64,000 nt of DNA, taken from Deroplatys truncata. Its lineage: Eukaryota > Arthropoda > Insecta > Mantodea > Mantidae. The translations under genes were made by a program, and so were the position numbers. A model generated the notes under the pieces. The model did no database searches. It was not told the origin of the DNA and saw nothing but the letters and a program-made list of their open reading frames with translations. This document shows, piece after piece, positions 54,174 through 64,000 of the stretch; within the stretch, counting starts at the first letter, position 1, and every line of letters starts with the position of its first letter. Where the stretch lies: positions 18,691,001 through 18,755,000 of the forward strand of contig CM060979.1 in assembly GCA_030765065.1 (NCBI GenBank), in the 5' to 3' direction.

Positions 54174-54519
54174 ACATATGATATTTTAAGCAAAATCGTT
54201 AGAGCCATTGTTTAGAAAATTAACATTTTTGAAAAATGTTCCATGTAAAGGGTAATCTGGGGTGGGGGGATTTTCTTGAAAACCTTCGTGTCGCATCTCT
54301 GGAAGATACTGAACCTAAATACCGAGTTTGGTGTTTATCCGACTATTCGTTTCTGAGTTATGCTGTTCACAGACAGACACACACACGGACATGTTTCCAA
54401 AAATGCTTTTTTTTTGGATTCAGGTGGTCTCAAAACATATATTTCCGGTGAAATCTCGGTATCGAATTTTTGGATAGAATACAATACTTCCCCTACTTAC
54501 TGTACGTAGTAGAGAAAGT
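54106..54519 (+). mobile_element. HINE-like repeat, 5' truncated
   Basis: AATACTTTTGGAGACATTTC to ACGTAGTAGAGAAAGT, plus strand. Confidence 0.83.
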
Positions 54520-54524
54520 AAAAA

Positions 54525-54708
54525 TCAGAAGGGAACGCAATGAAAGGGAAATGACGGAAAGGAAACCGTGGTAGAGAAGAAACAACCCCAGCCAACCCCA
54601 AGGAAACCACGAAAAACCCAAGAATCAGAGTGACGATTACCGGGAATCGAACCCGGAACTTCCGGAATGCGGGCCACAAATTTGCCGCCTGAGCCATCAC
54701 GCCCGGTT
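54525..54708 (-). mobile_element. tRNA-derived SINE, family S1, head half
   Basis: The cleanest S1 head: minus strand GGGCGTGATGGCTCAGGCGG (A box), GGGTTCGATTCCCGGTAATC (B box), TTGGGTTTTTCGTGGTTTCC, and CTACCACGGTTTCCTTTCCG, ending abruptly at the preceding HINE-like copy. Confidence 0.78.
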
Positions 54709-55709
54709 ACACTACAGGCTACTCTGTAATGAAAGTAAAAACGATGTCCTTGTTCGTTTTGTTTAAGGTCAAGAAATTGCGCTATCATCGCCCATAATTA
54801 GAAATGCGCAGATTCTGGTGCGCCTAATGTGGACCAGTTCTGGGACTGTGAGACTCAGCAAACATTGTTCTCATTAACAAATGCTCTATGAACAAAGAGT
54901 TTTATAAACGAATCCCAAATGAATTTAGTTCGATTCCTGCTTGTCACAATATATTTTGTCCTCTCTGCATTCGAGCCATTGTTTTATCCAAAGGGAACAG
55001 ATGAAATGCGATGCATAGAATAAACAAAAGGCTGTATCAATAAACGGCAAAATAATCGCAATAATGAAATTACATGCCTGCAGAAAAACCATTGCAGTTC
55101 ACTGAATGCCAATTTTTTTTAGAACTGCCTCACGTATGAGTGCGTATCCATCAGGTATAATGGAAATTACTCCCCGAAGAATAGTTGAGCACCAGGTTTA
55201 ATTTGCACATAAGGTGTTCTTCAGCAGGATTAAACCATACTGTGATGCAGTTACGGGCTGAATTTATTGCGTGGGAAGCGGTGGCCTTTAGCGCCAAACG
55301 CCTGGACGGTTAAAGAGATAAGGAGACGGAGGCGCTTACCGCGAACTCTCTCGAAACTCCATCTGCTATATCCTTCCGAGTGTGCGTCAGCAGTAAGTGA
55401 GATAGCGATTTGTTCTTGATGCGACAAAGTGCTGATTACTCGGCGTGTTCTACGAGTGAGATTGTGACGATAGTTGCAACGTATGGTGAGTGCTGCTATT
55501 GCGAGCAATTCGAGGGGTTTTGAGTTCGATACTCCAACGAGTGAAGTGACACTGAACCCTCGACAAAGTCAGAATAATTTTTTTACTAAATGTAAGGAAT
55601 GTAATAAGGTAAAAGCCCGAGTTTGATTACATTTTAAAAATAGGTTAAAAAACATGCATAAATTTAGCAATTAAGAAGAACATATTTTAATGTGACATTT
55701 ACAAAGATA
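54709..55709. other. no recognised feature
   Basis: About 1 kb without a recognised family on either strand. Confidence 0.4.
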
Positions 55710-55711
55710 TA

Positions 55712-56951
55712 CGGAGGGTTGCCCCACTTAAGCTCGGACGACTTTGGATCAGCTCACCGCGAGTGCCAGCTGTCTGCTGGGCCAGTCTGAGGCAAAGTTT
55801 ACTCGTAATGGCTTCAGCAATCGCTGACTTGTGGCAGGGGTACATTGTTGGGCTTTCCGATGCCGGTTACACCCTTTCAATGATAGTGGAAAGGTGCAAA
55901 CAAAAAGGTGCAAGTCGTGTGTGGGGCGTATAACACAAATGCATAAAAATGGAATCCCACCTGAGGCTCGGTTTGCAAAAAAACTAGCAAGAAAAAGGTC
56001 ACAACCAACACGACCTAAAACAGTAGTAGCGAAGGTGAGTGCAATAGTGACTCAAGAAAACCCACCAACCCAAAGAAGCATTTCCAGCCACATTGGAATA
56101 TCCAAAGGGACCGTCTATCGGATAATACACAACAATTTGGTTCTAGAACGGCGACATAAAGCACGTGGATACGCCTTCAAAGAGCGGCACATCAGAGAAC
56201 ACTTCACCAAGGCAAGAAAACTCTATGAACACCACCTGGCAGGTGAAAAGTGGCAATGGGTGGTTTCTTTAGATGAAGCATGGGTTTATCTAGGTGACAC
56301 AAAAAAAAAAAAAAAAAAAAAACTGAGCCATTTATTGCCACCAAGTGGGTCAAAAGGGGGCTCCAACCTTACTCGGGAGAACAAGGAAAAGTTTTCAAAG
56401 GGATTCATGGTGGTTGCAGGTTATTGCTCTCGGGAGAAACTCGCATTCACACAGTTTCCAACAATGCAAAAATTAATGCAGCCTACTATTATAGGAATGT
56501 TATGGACCCAATTTTTGATGGAGGGATTCGTCGGTTGTATGGTGAGGATGCCCCAAATGTTTGTATGCACATGTCACACCTCTCGGTCTTCCCAGCATTA
56601 CTACCACTGGAAACCTATTGAAACGGGTGTCAATGTGATACCATTTAAAACGATCCCTGTCAAGTCACCAGATGCCTCGCCAATGGAGTTTTGCAGATTT
56701 GGTCTGCTGAAACAGCGCCTTGTTTCTCGGCATCCCACCACAATTGAAGGATTCTGGAAAGTCTGCCAGGAACAGTGGACTAACATTCCCCTTCCTGTTC
56801 TTAGACGCAGCCCTCTTCAATGGAAATTGCGCTGCAGAACCATAGTTAAAGCCCGTGGAAATCACATTGAACAAAATAGGCGATGGCGAAAGGGAATCTT
56901 GCCATGAAAAAACAAGCAAAATCATCCGAGCTTAAGTGGGGCAACCCTCTG
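55712..56951 (+). mobile_element. Tc1/mariner-superfamily transposon, DD37D-like, 1240 bp
   Basis: Inverted repeats of about 30 bp with two or three mismatches (GAGGGTTGCCCCACTTAAGC core) flanked by TA at 55710-55711 and 56952-56953. Full-length layout with one transposase gene. Confidence 0.92.
55808..56907 (+). pseudogene. DD37D-like transposase, decayed
   Basis: The likely start is 55808 (MASAIADLWQGYIVGLSDAG), whose frame shifts near 55900; the rest lies in the frame that stops at 56907. HTH region PTQRSISSHIGISKGTVYRI, first catalytic motif WVVSLDEAWVYL, then an A20 tract (56301-56320) that encodes poly-lysine, GGSNLTRENKEKFSKGFMVV, a frameshift to NNAKINAAYYYRNVMDPIFD and GEDAPNVCMHM. 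About 12 bp with the second catalytic aspartate is then deleted (M-S-H, where MDKAxSHTS is expected), followed by VNVIPFKTIPVKSPDASPME. Restoring only the count, the second-to-third D spacing is about 36-37, as in maT-like elements. Inactive. Confidence 0.78.
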
Positions 56952-57194
56952 TACAATATCCTTTGAAATAAACATTTTTTCATACTTAACGTTAACACAA
57001 TTAAGAGAAAAACAGCTGTACGTATTACCCATTACTAGAGTGCTGTATGATACAGTGCTTTACCCATTACCGGGACACTCTTTGAAACATTTTAAACTTC
57101 TTTTATACCTCTAGTCATTTTTAGAGCTAATTTTCATATTCTGAGATTTTCATTTTCACTTATATTTTGATTATACAATCATTTTTAACTGATG

Positions 57195-57430
57195 TGCCCG
57201 GTATTGGATAGAAAACGCTGAATTTCACAATTTTTACGCTTTAAGCCAATAAATCGCTTGGCAGCTGCTGAGTTTGGCAAGTTCTGACAGGTATGATGAT
57301 ACCAAGGTTTACACTTCTAACAAAAAATCCACGATTCACCACGGCAGTCATCGTTGAAACTTCTTCTGCAAGAGCCACAATCATCTTCTTCGTATTCTGG
57401 TTCATCTTCTAAAACACTCATCTGAGCAGC
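57195..57430 (-). pseudogene. PHD-like zinc-finger tail of a transposase
   Basis: The minus strand reads MSVLEDEPEYEEDDCGSCRR, SFNDDCRGESWIFC, a stop, then KCKPWYHHTCQNL. CxxC ... WIxC-xxC-xxWYHxxC is the PHD-type C4HC3 pattern found at the C-terminus of many pogo/Jerky-like and some piggyBac-like transposases. One stop interrupts it and no catalytic core lies upstream within the next 200 bp. Host PHD genes remain an alternative. Confidence 0.45.
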
Positions 57431-57672
57431 TGTCAAAGCTCTGTTTCTTCCTCTTATTCTTATTCTTCTCCTGAACTTCAGCTACAAACGTAAGACAACT
57501 GTTTTTGTTATTCGCCTTGTCCTCTCGTTTGTTTACAAGAAAATGGCGACGCCACACTAAACATCGTTTTGTGTGCTGCAGTATGCAAAGAGTAAATCCA
57601 TTGTTTCATTGCAGCGTACATTTCGTTGTAAGTTCAACAACGAGCCGCCTCGTCATAAAACAATTTACAATG

Positions 57673-58578
57673 TGAGGCAGTATTTTATATCACAACACTG
57701 TGAATGCCAGAGTGATTGTAGTGTAAATTAACATTATTGTATGACAATGATTTGAGATGTTTGTTAATTATAAGCATTGTTAGGAAATAAGTTTACACGG
57801 CCTCACTGAAACTGACAATAGGAGCGGGTAATAATGAGCGAGGGGGTGAGTTGTTTATCAATTATAAGAGACAAACAAATGACGTCAGAGTAGCGCGCTT
57901 TTCTTTAGAAATGGAGGGAATATCTTCCCTAGAGCATATGTGTTCGTAATTTTGATTGGATAATAAAATAGAAGCCAATGTTGGCGTGCTTTATTAACCA
58001 ATAGCAGCTCGATTATAATCTTTAGGCATATCGGGGTGAGGGAGTATAAATTCTGAAGCCAGAGACGGGTAACGCACAGTTCAACAGAATCATTCACGGG
58101 TTATACGTCGCGCAGTTTTACAGAATCATTCACGAAGTACACGTTATGCAATTCTACAGAATCTCTCGCGTCGTAAAGTTAGTTACAAAATGTGAAATAC
58201 TCGAATTAATAATGTGCGGCAAATAAGTGATTATAGTTACATTCGAAAATATGACAGTTTCAGTCGGGCGTGTATCAAGAGTAATTAAGTGAAATGAATA
58301 AAGTGTGATGGCAATAGAAGTGTAAAAACAAATTCTTTTATCAGTGTTATCTTTTAGTAACAACTCCTTTCCGTTTACACACCCTGTTTAAGAGATTTGC
58401 TCGACTGGTAATAATAGCTAGCCGGAGGACAAAGAACTCAAAATTCAAAATAGTAAAACAATAACAGGCGCTCAGCAAATAAGATAACACGAACGATACC
58501 GCGACAAATGAATACAATAAATTCGTAGAAGATGGTTGCGTATGCAAACGGAAAAGCACTGGTCGTCCTCGCATAACA
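57673..58578 (+). repeat. LTR family B, copy 2, solo
   Basis: From TGAGGCAGTATTTTATATCA to CGCATAACA, flanked by AATG at 57669-57672 and 58579-58582. It shares the start with family A but a different body. CCAATAGCAGCTCGATTATA and the ATCGGGGTG block may be promoter elements. The 3' end lacks clear primer-site modules. Confidence 0.85.
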
Positions 58579-58691
58579 AATGGTGCTCATTTTAAACACA
58601 TAAAATAAAATTTTCAACCTTTCCCTATTCAGTGATGTGTCGCCATCTAGAGATACATATTTAAAATCTGTTCCTTCTTTTTGAATAACCC

Positions 58692-58915
58692 TATATTAAA
58701 GAATTGTCCGAATTGTTCAATATTTATTTATTCTTTTCAACTCCTGTTTAAAATGTTTCTCGCGACTGTATCGCTCCTCCCTTTCTATCTGTAACGAAGT
58801 ATGTAACATACCTATTTCTGCAAAGGTTTATATGTATATAATGGAGTGATAGAAAATTATAGGAATAGTTTGCATACCCACTAATAAACGATAGAGGATG
58901 GAAAAGTTATGATTT
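58692..58915 (-). mobile_element. old HINE-like repeat fragment
   Basis: CCGAATTGTTCAATATTTAT to AACGATAGAGGATGGAAAAG, minus strand, 5' region of the diverged subfamily. Confidence 0.6.
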
Positions 58916-59297
58916 TTTTTTAAATTCAGATTAGTCCATTTAATCGTAGTAGGACATGCCAGGAGAAGGCCTGATATGCTGTTGCCTACGAACAGTGAAG
59001 CTATGGGAGCAGCGTGAATGTTATATCAGACTTTGGCTCTTTTCTACCAGCACTCTCGAAATTTAAGATATAGGTCTGCAGCTATCACTTAGGGTAATTA
59101 GTTGGCCCGCTGTCAACATGCAGATACTTCTAGTAGGAGCACGTGTGTCAGCAGCCTGGCAGTAAACTCGGCCGCCCTGCACTAAGCCTTAGAATGCAGC
59201 AAGCTCTGCTCTAGGTCTTCCAAAACATTAATTGAATTCTTTTCTAGAAAGAAAGCCCTAGAAACACATTTTACGAAAAAATACTAATGTTAGATTC
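58916..59297. other. no recognised feature
   Basis: No recognised repeat or coding remnant. Confidence 0.4.
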
Positions 59298-59592
59298 ACA
59301 TTACTTTCTCTACGAATTATCGTTTATTTTTATATAAGTTCTACAAACTATCCTTAGAGAAGCTTATTTTTCTCTCTCTTAACGCAGCAGTTATATAAAA
59401 TTATACAAAAATGTCTTCCGATTGAACAGGATTTCATAGGCTTAATCCCAGGAAATTGAAGGTATACATTTTGTCATGTAAATATCTCAAATATATGGCA
59501 CGAAGGGTGATCAGCAACTAAGGTTACAAAGGCTGCAGTGAAGCGTGCACGTTTTATTTCATACAACCAACACAGCCAACTCATAGTACATA

Positions 59593-60497
59593 CGAGGGCT
59601 GATCAATAAAGACTGAGACTGTTTTTTTTCTTCTGTAGTTTCCTTGATAGTTTTATGTCTTTACCACGAATACTTGAAAAGAGCAGGGTTTCATGTATAA
59701 TGTCCATAAGCGACAGCACTCGTAACGGTAGGTTGGTAGTAATGCTGTATATCGTTGACCCTACTTGAATTTCGCATACCACAAAATGGAGGTGACACGA
59801 GAGGAGCAATACAGCGCCATAAAATTTTATTTTCGTTTAAATCCTACAGCCTTGAAACTTTCGAAAAGCTGAAGCAAGCATACGGTGAAGATGCTCTACC
59901 TCGTGGAACGGTGTTTAGGTGGTTCAAGGTCTTTAAAGAAGGGCGAGTCCTCTGTGCTAAGCAAGGTGGGCCTAGTGTTTCGGAATGAAATGATTTACCA
60001 GCATGCAGTTCCCCCCCCTCACACTACTGTTACAGCAGCTACTACACGTCAGTATTGGCTACACTGAGGAAGCACATTACAAGGAAACGTCCAGAACATC
60101 ATCGGAATGAGTGGCGACTTCATCGCGACAACGCGCGGCCTCACGTCGCAAATCAAGTCCAGGAATTTTTGGCTAAATTCAACATCATCTGTGTGCCGCA
60201 TCCGCCTTAAAGCCCCGGTCTTACCCCCTGTGATTTCTTTTTATTCCCATTACTAAAGGCAAAGCTCCGGGGCATTCGATTTGAGAGCACTGAAGCAGTG
60301 CTAAAGAAAAGAGGCGATTCTCAAAGACCTGACAAAGAATGGCCTGCACCATGTGTTCGAGGACTGGCAGAGACGGTATAAAAAGTGCATTCAGTTAGGA
60401 GGGACTACTTTGAAAAAGATCATGTCAACATTGAAATGGAGTAATAAATATCTGTGAAAAAAAAAATCAGTCTCAGTAATTTATTAATCAGCCCTCG
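59593..60497 (+). mobile_element. mariner (nested), 905 bp, internally deleted
   Basis: CGAGGGCTGATCAATAAA and its partner TTTATTAATCAGCCCTCG form inverted repeats, continuing ACTGAGACTG, with TA at 59591-59592 and 60498-60499. Inserted in the 3' UTR-side of the outer mariner in the opposite orientation. Confidence 0.92.
59786..60440 (+). pseudogene. mariner transposase (nested element), deleted and frameshifted
   Basis: Starts MEVTREEQYSAIKFYFRLNP at 59786; the first HTH (ETFEKLKQAYGEDALPRGTV, FRWFKVFKEGR) is open to 59988. The second HTH and first catalytic D are deleted. The rest appears in other frames: EWRLHRDNARPHVANQVQEF, FFLFPLLKAKLRGIRFES and EDWQRRYKKCIQLGGTTLKK. The second D (HRDNARPH) is present; the third is in PxxSPGLTPCDFFLF with a stop just before. 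No functional enzyme. Confidence 0.85.
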
Positions 60498-60499
60498 TA

Positions 60500-61540
60500 T
60501 ATTAGGTTATTTTTCGACATAGTCTACATATCGGTTTAGGCACTTGCTGCTTCGTGGGATCAATTTGAATATTCCCACCTGGCCTTGCGTGTTCAGCCAC
60601 GTTGTCGCGAAGTGTTTCACCTCCTCGTCTGAAGCGAATCGTCGACTTCCTAGGTGCTACTTCAGGTGAGAAAAAAAGTGAAAGCCGCTTGGAACGTGGT
60701 CTGGGCTGTAGGTAGGGTGGACGATGATGTCTCAGCGAAACGGCTTCAACAGCGTGGTGGTCTTCCGGGCTGTATGAGGTCGCGCGTTGTCGTGAGGGAA
60801 GGTGACGCCATCGGTGAGAAGTCCTGTCCATTTCCTCCTGACTACTTCGCGCAATCATGTCAAGGTCTCAATGTGTGTCCTGTTCCCAAAAACTTCACGA
60901 GTATGACACTCGCACTGTCCCAAAATACCGAAAATACCGAGACCATCACCTTCCCGATTTCTTTGTCTTTGAGAGAGGAGGGGTGTTTCCACTTCATTGA
61001 CAACCGCTTAGTGCTGGGGGTGTAGTGATGGATTCACCTTTCGTCACCCGTGACAATGTGCTGAAGTAAACTGTTCCCTTCCGTGGAGAACCGTTACAAA
61101 AGTTGCAGACTTGTCCCCATGAATTTCTACTTGCGTTGGTTGGACACCTTTCGTGGAACCCATCGGGAACAAACTTTCCGATACTGCAGAATATCGTGAA
61201 CAATGTGACGAACGCTTCCGAACGACATTTCCAATTCTAGCGCCATATGCCGTAACATGATGCTCCTGTTGCCCTGAATCAGCCCCTCCACGCGAGCTGT
61301 GTGCAAATCTGTGAATTCCGTGCTGGGTCGGCCACTGCGATCCTCGTCAGTGACATTTTCTCTACCGGCCGCGAATTTTCGACACCATTCTGCGACATGC
61401 GGACGAGACATTGCAGTCTCTTCTAAACTCTACTAGCTGCCTGTGAATTTCAGCTGCGGTTACATGTTTCGCCCATAGAAATCGAACACCGGAATGGATT
61501 TCCTCGCGAGACCAGTTTTACAAACGAGTCGCCATTTGTT
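60500..61540 (-). pseudogene. mariner transposase (outer element), decayed
   Basis: Minus strand: MATRL-stop-NWSREEIHSGVRFLWA near 61530, a frameshift, then VAEWCRKFAAGRENVTDEDR, SGRPSTEFTD, ALELEMSFGSVRHIVHDILQ and YRKVCSRWVPRK (open 61411-61127). The catalytic region is broken; near the end HDNARPHTARK and HPTYSPDHVPSGFHFF are visible. The third catalytic position, 34 residues after the second D, is glycine (PSGF for PSDF), so the enzyme is inactive independent of the stops. Confidence 0.85.
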
Positions 61541-61807
61541 TTTATCTTCAACTAGCGCTCTAGGTATCGGGAACTCTGCACAGTTGCCAACAGCATGTAT
61601 TAGAATTACCGCACATTACTAATTTCTCTATAGCGGACGAAACTCAGGAATATCGACTGTGTAACCTTAGTTACTTATCATTCCTCGTATATTAAATTAA
61701 AATCGTTAGAGCCATTTCCTGAAATCGAAAGGTCTCGCATCCTTGGAAGATAAATATCAGCTTTGGTATTTAACCGACTTTTCGTTTTTCAGTTACCTAT
61801 GCGCTTC

Positions 61808-61809
61808 AA

Positions 61810-61853
<44 letters not shown>
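61808..61853 (+). repeat. (CA)n(GA)n microsatellite
   Basis: About 6 CA then about 17 GA units, inside an old HINE-like copy at the position of the family's microsatellite. Confidence 0.95.
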
Positions 61854-61856
<3 letters not shown>

Positions 61857-62139
61857 GAGTGAGACAGGGGCCTTTTCTTCCTCTTTTTTGCTTCAGGAAG
61901 TCTCAAAAGGTATATTTCGGGTGAAATCTTGGTATCGAATTTTTGCGTGCAATTTATTTATTTATTAGTCAGGCTCATAACTGAACTTACCTAGTGACAC
62001 AGAATAAATATAAATTTAGTGGATTTAAAGAACAATTTATAAGTGAATATTACAAATAAAATGTTTTAGCATACACTATAAGAGTAACATTAAAATTAAG
62101 TTGTGAGAAAAAATTGTAACGGGTGGGGACTCTCTATTT

Positions 62140-62600
62140 AGAGACAACCCCATTTCAGGAAGTAGCGAACGTAGCCTACGTGAGCTCCAGGATCCTCTGG
62201 TCCGGAGGGTAGTACCTGGTTAGAGCCGGTTACGGGTGAAGACCTCAACGGCTAAACAACGGAGAAGGAATCCTTCGGTACGATGAATATGGCGGAAGGG
62301 GCATATCAGGAGAAGCATACTCCATAATAAACCCGCGTAGAGGAAACTCGTGAAAGCGGTGAAAGTAATCCTCTAAGGACAGGAGAGCCTAAGAAATCTC
62401 CCCGGTCCTCCAGGTTGGGGGTTGTGCGTCTGGGTTGGTATCCCGTCCATGTAAAAACAAAATTTACTCATAAGCCTCAAAATAAAAAGACCCAGAAAGA
62501 CATAGATAAGATCGATAGAGGCCGGAACAAGCCGATTGGTCTAATCCCTGTCAGGAAGAGAAATAAACTGTAACAATGACTACGAAGTATGTGCAATAAC
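62140..62600 (+). mobile_element. possible LINE 5' leader fragment
   Basis: A GC-rich segment with AACGGCTAAACAACGGAGAA, CTCCAGGTTGGGGGTTGTGC and TGGTATCCCGTCCATGTAAA, then AAAAAGACCCAGAAAGACAT and GAGGCCGGAACAAGCCGATT. This reads like the leader of RTE/CR1-type LINEs. No ORF follows before the S3 SINE. Identification is from general resemblance only. Confidence 0.35.
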
Positions 62601-62737
62601 AATAAAAAGAGAATCGTTTTTTGAAATAAAGTGATTTCTAAACGATAATCCATTTTACATGCTCTTTAAACCATACACAAGTTTCCGAAAGATGGGTACG
62701 GAATATTTTGTTACATGTTAAATTAAATAGAGCTTTA

Positions 62738-63003
62738 TTTGTGGACGCTCTTTAACTGCTGTGGTCCTTATCACCCCATTCTATATTGGGCGTGAAAATC
62801 CGGAAATTTTGCTCAGAGGCCTCTTTATCAGGCTTGAGGTTCTTTTACGTGTTGTAAATCTACGACACGGGACCACCGGCTTTACTTCCCTTCCGAAGGA
62901 AGCCATGCTAAGGATTTTTACGCCCGAAAAAATCCACCGCGTTTGAACCCGCGACCTCGGGAAGCAGAGGCTAGCATGGTAACCGCTACACCACAAAGGT
63001 GTA
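62738..63003 (-). mobile_element. tRNA-derived SINE, family S3, copy 2
   Basis: Minus strand: TTTGTGGTGTAGCGGTTACC (A box), TCGCGGGTTCAAACGCGGT (B box), GGTCCCGTGTCGTAGATTTA, ACGTAAAAGAACCTCAAGCC and AAAGAGGCCTCTGAGC. It has a 25-bp extra segment after the head that copy 1 lacks. Confidence 0.75.
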
Positions 63004-63339
63004 TGTACATCTTGAATGCTTTTATTAATTTTATATTTCCCCCTCCATTTCACAGACATATTTGTGATTGTTCCTCGAGATTAAAAAATAGGCCTAGTAC
63101 CTGTTTGTTTGTTTTTTAAGGTTCTAATTTTCTTTAAAGTATGGTATGGCAGACTCATACATTTTATTTTTCTCTAGATGGACTTCCTGAATTTGTCTTT
63201 ATTCAAATCAAAGCGGATGGTTTGGTCGATTATCTTAATTGCAATGGTATCTATGGCACTGAATTTCCTCGTAAACTGCACTACAGTTTCCTATAGATTT
63301 ACTCTAGAGAATATTTTAGTCAAAAGAAAGACTGCTTCA
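63004..63339. other. no recognised feature
   Basis: An 82-codon frame (63178-63426) starts after a TTTTTCTCTAG stretch but runs into an old HINE end, so it is not called. Confidence 0.35.
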
Positions 63340-63436
63340 TGGCAATTCCGGCGAGAATTTCAGTCCCTGTATATTCTCCAACCTTTCCTTTCTGCCATCA
63401 GTGACAATAACAGTTACTACATGTAGTAGAGAAAGT
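63340..63436 (+). mobile_element. very old HINE-like 3' end
   Basis: CAATTCCGGCGAGAATTTCA ... ACTACATGTAGTAGAGAAAG: a strongly diverged plus-strand 3' terminus. Confidence 0.45.
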
Positions 63437-63568
63437 AAAAAGAACAGATAACAGTAGAAGGAAACGAGTGACAGGAACGGAACAGCCTATTTCAAATGAT
63501 CAGTAAACGAGTAAGCAGACTCCAACGGTACCCCTAAAATCCGTTGTTTGGAAATTGTAATAATTTAA

Positions 63569-63639
63569 ACTGACAGTTTAAGCTCCTGCAATGTTTTAAC
63601 AGCTAATGAGACATACAGCAGGAGCTTACCAGTGTCAGT
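63569..63639. ncRNA. hairpin with miRNA-precursor-like shape (candidate)
   Basis: ACTGACAGTTTAAGCTCCTG and its partner CAGGAGCTTACCAGTGTCAG pair as 7 bp, a small internal loop and 10 bp around a loop of about 28 nt. The arm length (about 21-22 nt) is compatible with a microRNA precursor, but a small foldback transposon fragment is as likely. No expression evidence. Confidence 0.25.
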
Positions 63640-63745
63640 GGGGTCAAACAGTTTAATAAAATGGTAAAAGGTCTGACCTAGCAGTTGACAGTGTTGTCGA
63701 TCGGTAGAACGGCGCGTACGAGGGGAAAAATTGAATAGGAAAAAA

Positions 63746-64000
63746 TGTGATGTGTTACACCTACATGACTTTCTCTACTCTTGTACAAACTATTTTTCCA
63801 AACGCTTATTCTCCATATGCTTCATATTAATCGAGATGTTAATCTTATTGCTAATTTTCTTGTAGATGCAAGGGGAATTTGTAGGCTTTAAGCGATAGTC
63901 AAATATTTTAACAACTGGTTGCTATGTGGAGTATTCCATTCTCTTTGCATTACCAGGACAAAAAAAAAAAAGAATAACGAATTCCCATTTGAGAAAAAGT
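63746..64000 (+). mobile_element. HINE-like repeat, cut by window edge
   Basis: TGTGATGTGTTACACCTACA, CTTTCTCTACTCTTGTAC and onward to TTTGAGAAAAAGT at the last base; a young plus-strand copy continuing outside. Confidence 0.87.

Larger units (their letters stand above)
59501..61687 (-). mobile_element. mariner (outer), holding a second mariner
   Basis: Inverted repeats of about 28 bp share AACTAAGGTTACA; the right flank is TA (61688-61689) and the left flank reads CA, probably a mutated TA since the host repeat has ATGGTATTTTA here. The length without the nested element is about 1.28 kb. Confidence 0.9.
59298..61970 (+). mobile_element. old HINE-like repeat split by mariner
   Basis: Segments 59298-59500 (ACATTACTTTCTCTACGAAT ... 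AATATCTCAAATATATGG) and 61688-61970 (TATTAAATTAAAATCGTTAG ... TATCGAATTTTTGCGTG) are consecutive parts of a diverged plus-strand copy. A GA/CA microsatellite lies at the usual internal position. Confidence 0.72.

Noticed and set aside
63160-63426. Coding exon after a TTTTTCTCTAG acceptor-like site
   Set aside because: The frame runs into an old HINE-like 3' end and has no recognised domain.
1-64000. CRISPR arrays, operons, bacterial promoters or ribosome binding sites
   Set aside because: Repeat types, intergenic structure and transposon families are eukaryotic; regularly spaced short repeats with unique spacers were not seen.

Overview
This window is repeat-dominated nuclear DNA from an arthropod, most likely an insect with a large genome. 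I recognise no host gene. The evidence is its content: AT-rich DNA carrying several insect-type Tc1/mariner transposons, tRNA-derived SINEs, LINE fragments, solo LTRs and a very abundant short element inserting into A/T tracts. No open reading frame resembles an intact cellular protein. Every recognisable protein is a transposase, LINE ORF1/ORF2 or zinc-finger remnant with stops, frameshifts or deletions.

The main component is a roughly 0.85-0.94 kb element with more than 20 full or partial copies on both strands and at least two age classes. I call it the HINE-like repeat and orient it from 5' TCTGATGTG to 3' GAGAAAGT. It has an asymmetric inverted repeat (ACTTTCTCTACT), a small hairpin next to the 3' end, an internal CA/TG microsatellite, and inserts into A/T runs, including inside other copies of itself. 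These traits fit Helentron-associated non-autonomous elements (INE-1-like), but no Rep/helicase is present. The second component is a set of LTRs. Families A (7 copies) and B (2 copies) start TGAGGCAGTATTT-like and usually end TTCA with 4-bp target duplications. Their 3' ends hold tandem primer-binding-site-like modules matching tRNA-Lys. Family C (2 copies) is about 0.52 kb, TG...CA. All 11 LTRs point the same way.

Layout. 0-5 kb: LTR-C holding a 928-bp TA-flanked element, then a decayed mariner. 5-10 kb: a LINE ORF2 tail split by an ORF1-only LINE derivative, LTR-C copy 2, and a HINE-in-HINE nest. 10-17 kb: LTR-A, SINE, HINE nest, LTR-B inside a SINE, LTR-A. 17-28 kb: mostly HINE copies, plus three SINE families, a palindromic transposon composite (24.1-25.05 kb) and a HINE nest (25.6-28.1 kb). 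28-36 kb: deleted mariner, LTR-A copies, LINE RNase H remnant, Tc1-like element. 36.7-42 kb: SINE split by a transposon that is itself split by a SINE-like insert, a Harbinger-like element, and a DD82E-type transposase. 42-53 kb: LTR-A copies, hAT-like element with a SINE inside, a mariner with most of its ORF intact, HINE copies. 53-64 kb: DD37D-like element, PHD-finger remnant, LTR-B, mariner-in-mariner inside an old HINE, SINE, a hairpin, and a HINE cut by the window edge.

The elements do not work together as a pathway; they record successive insertions. Many boundaries are fixed by TIRs plus target duplications and several nests give a relative order of insertion. Family names marked as likely are inferences from motifs read by eye.
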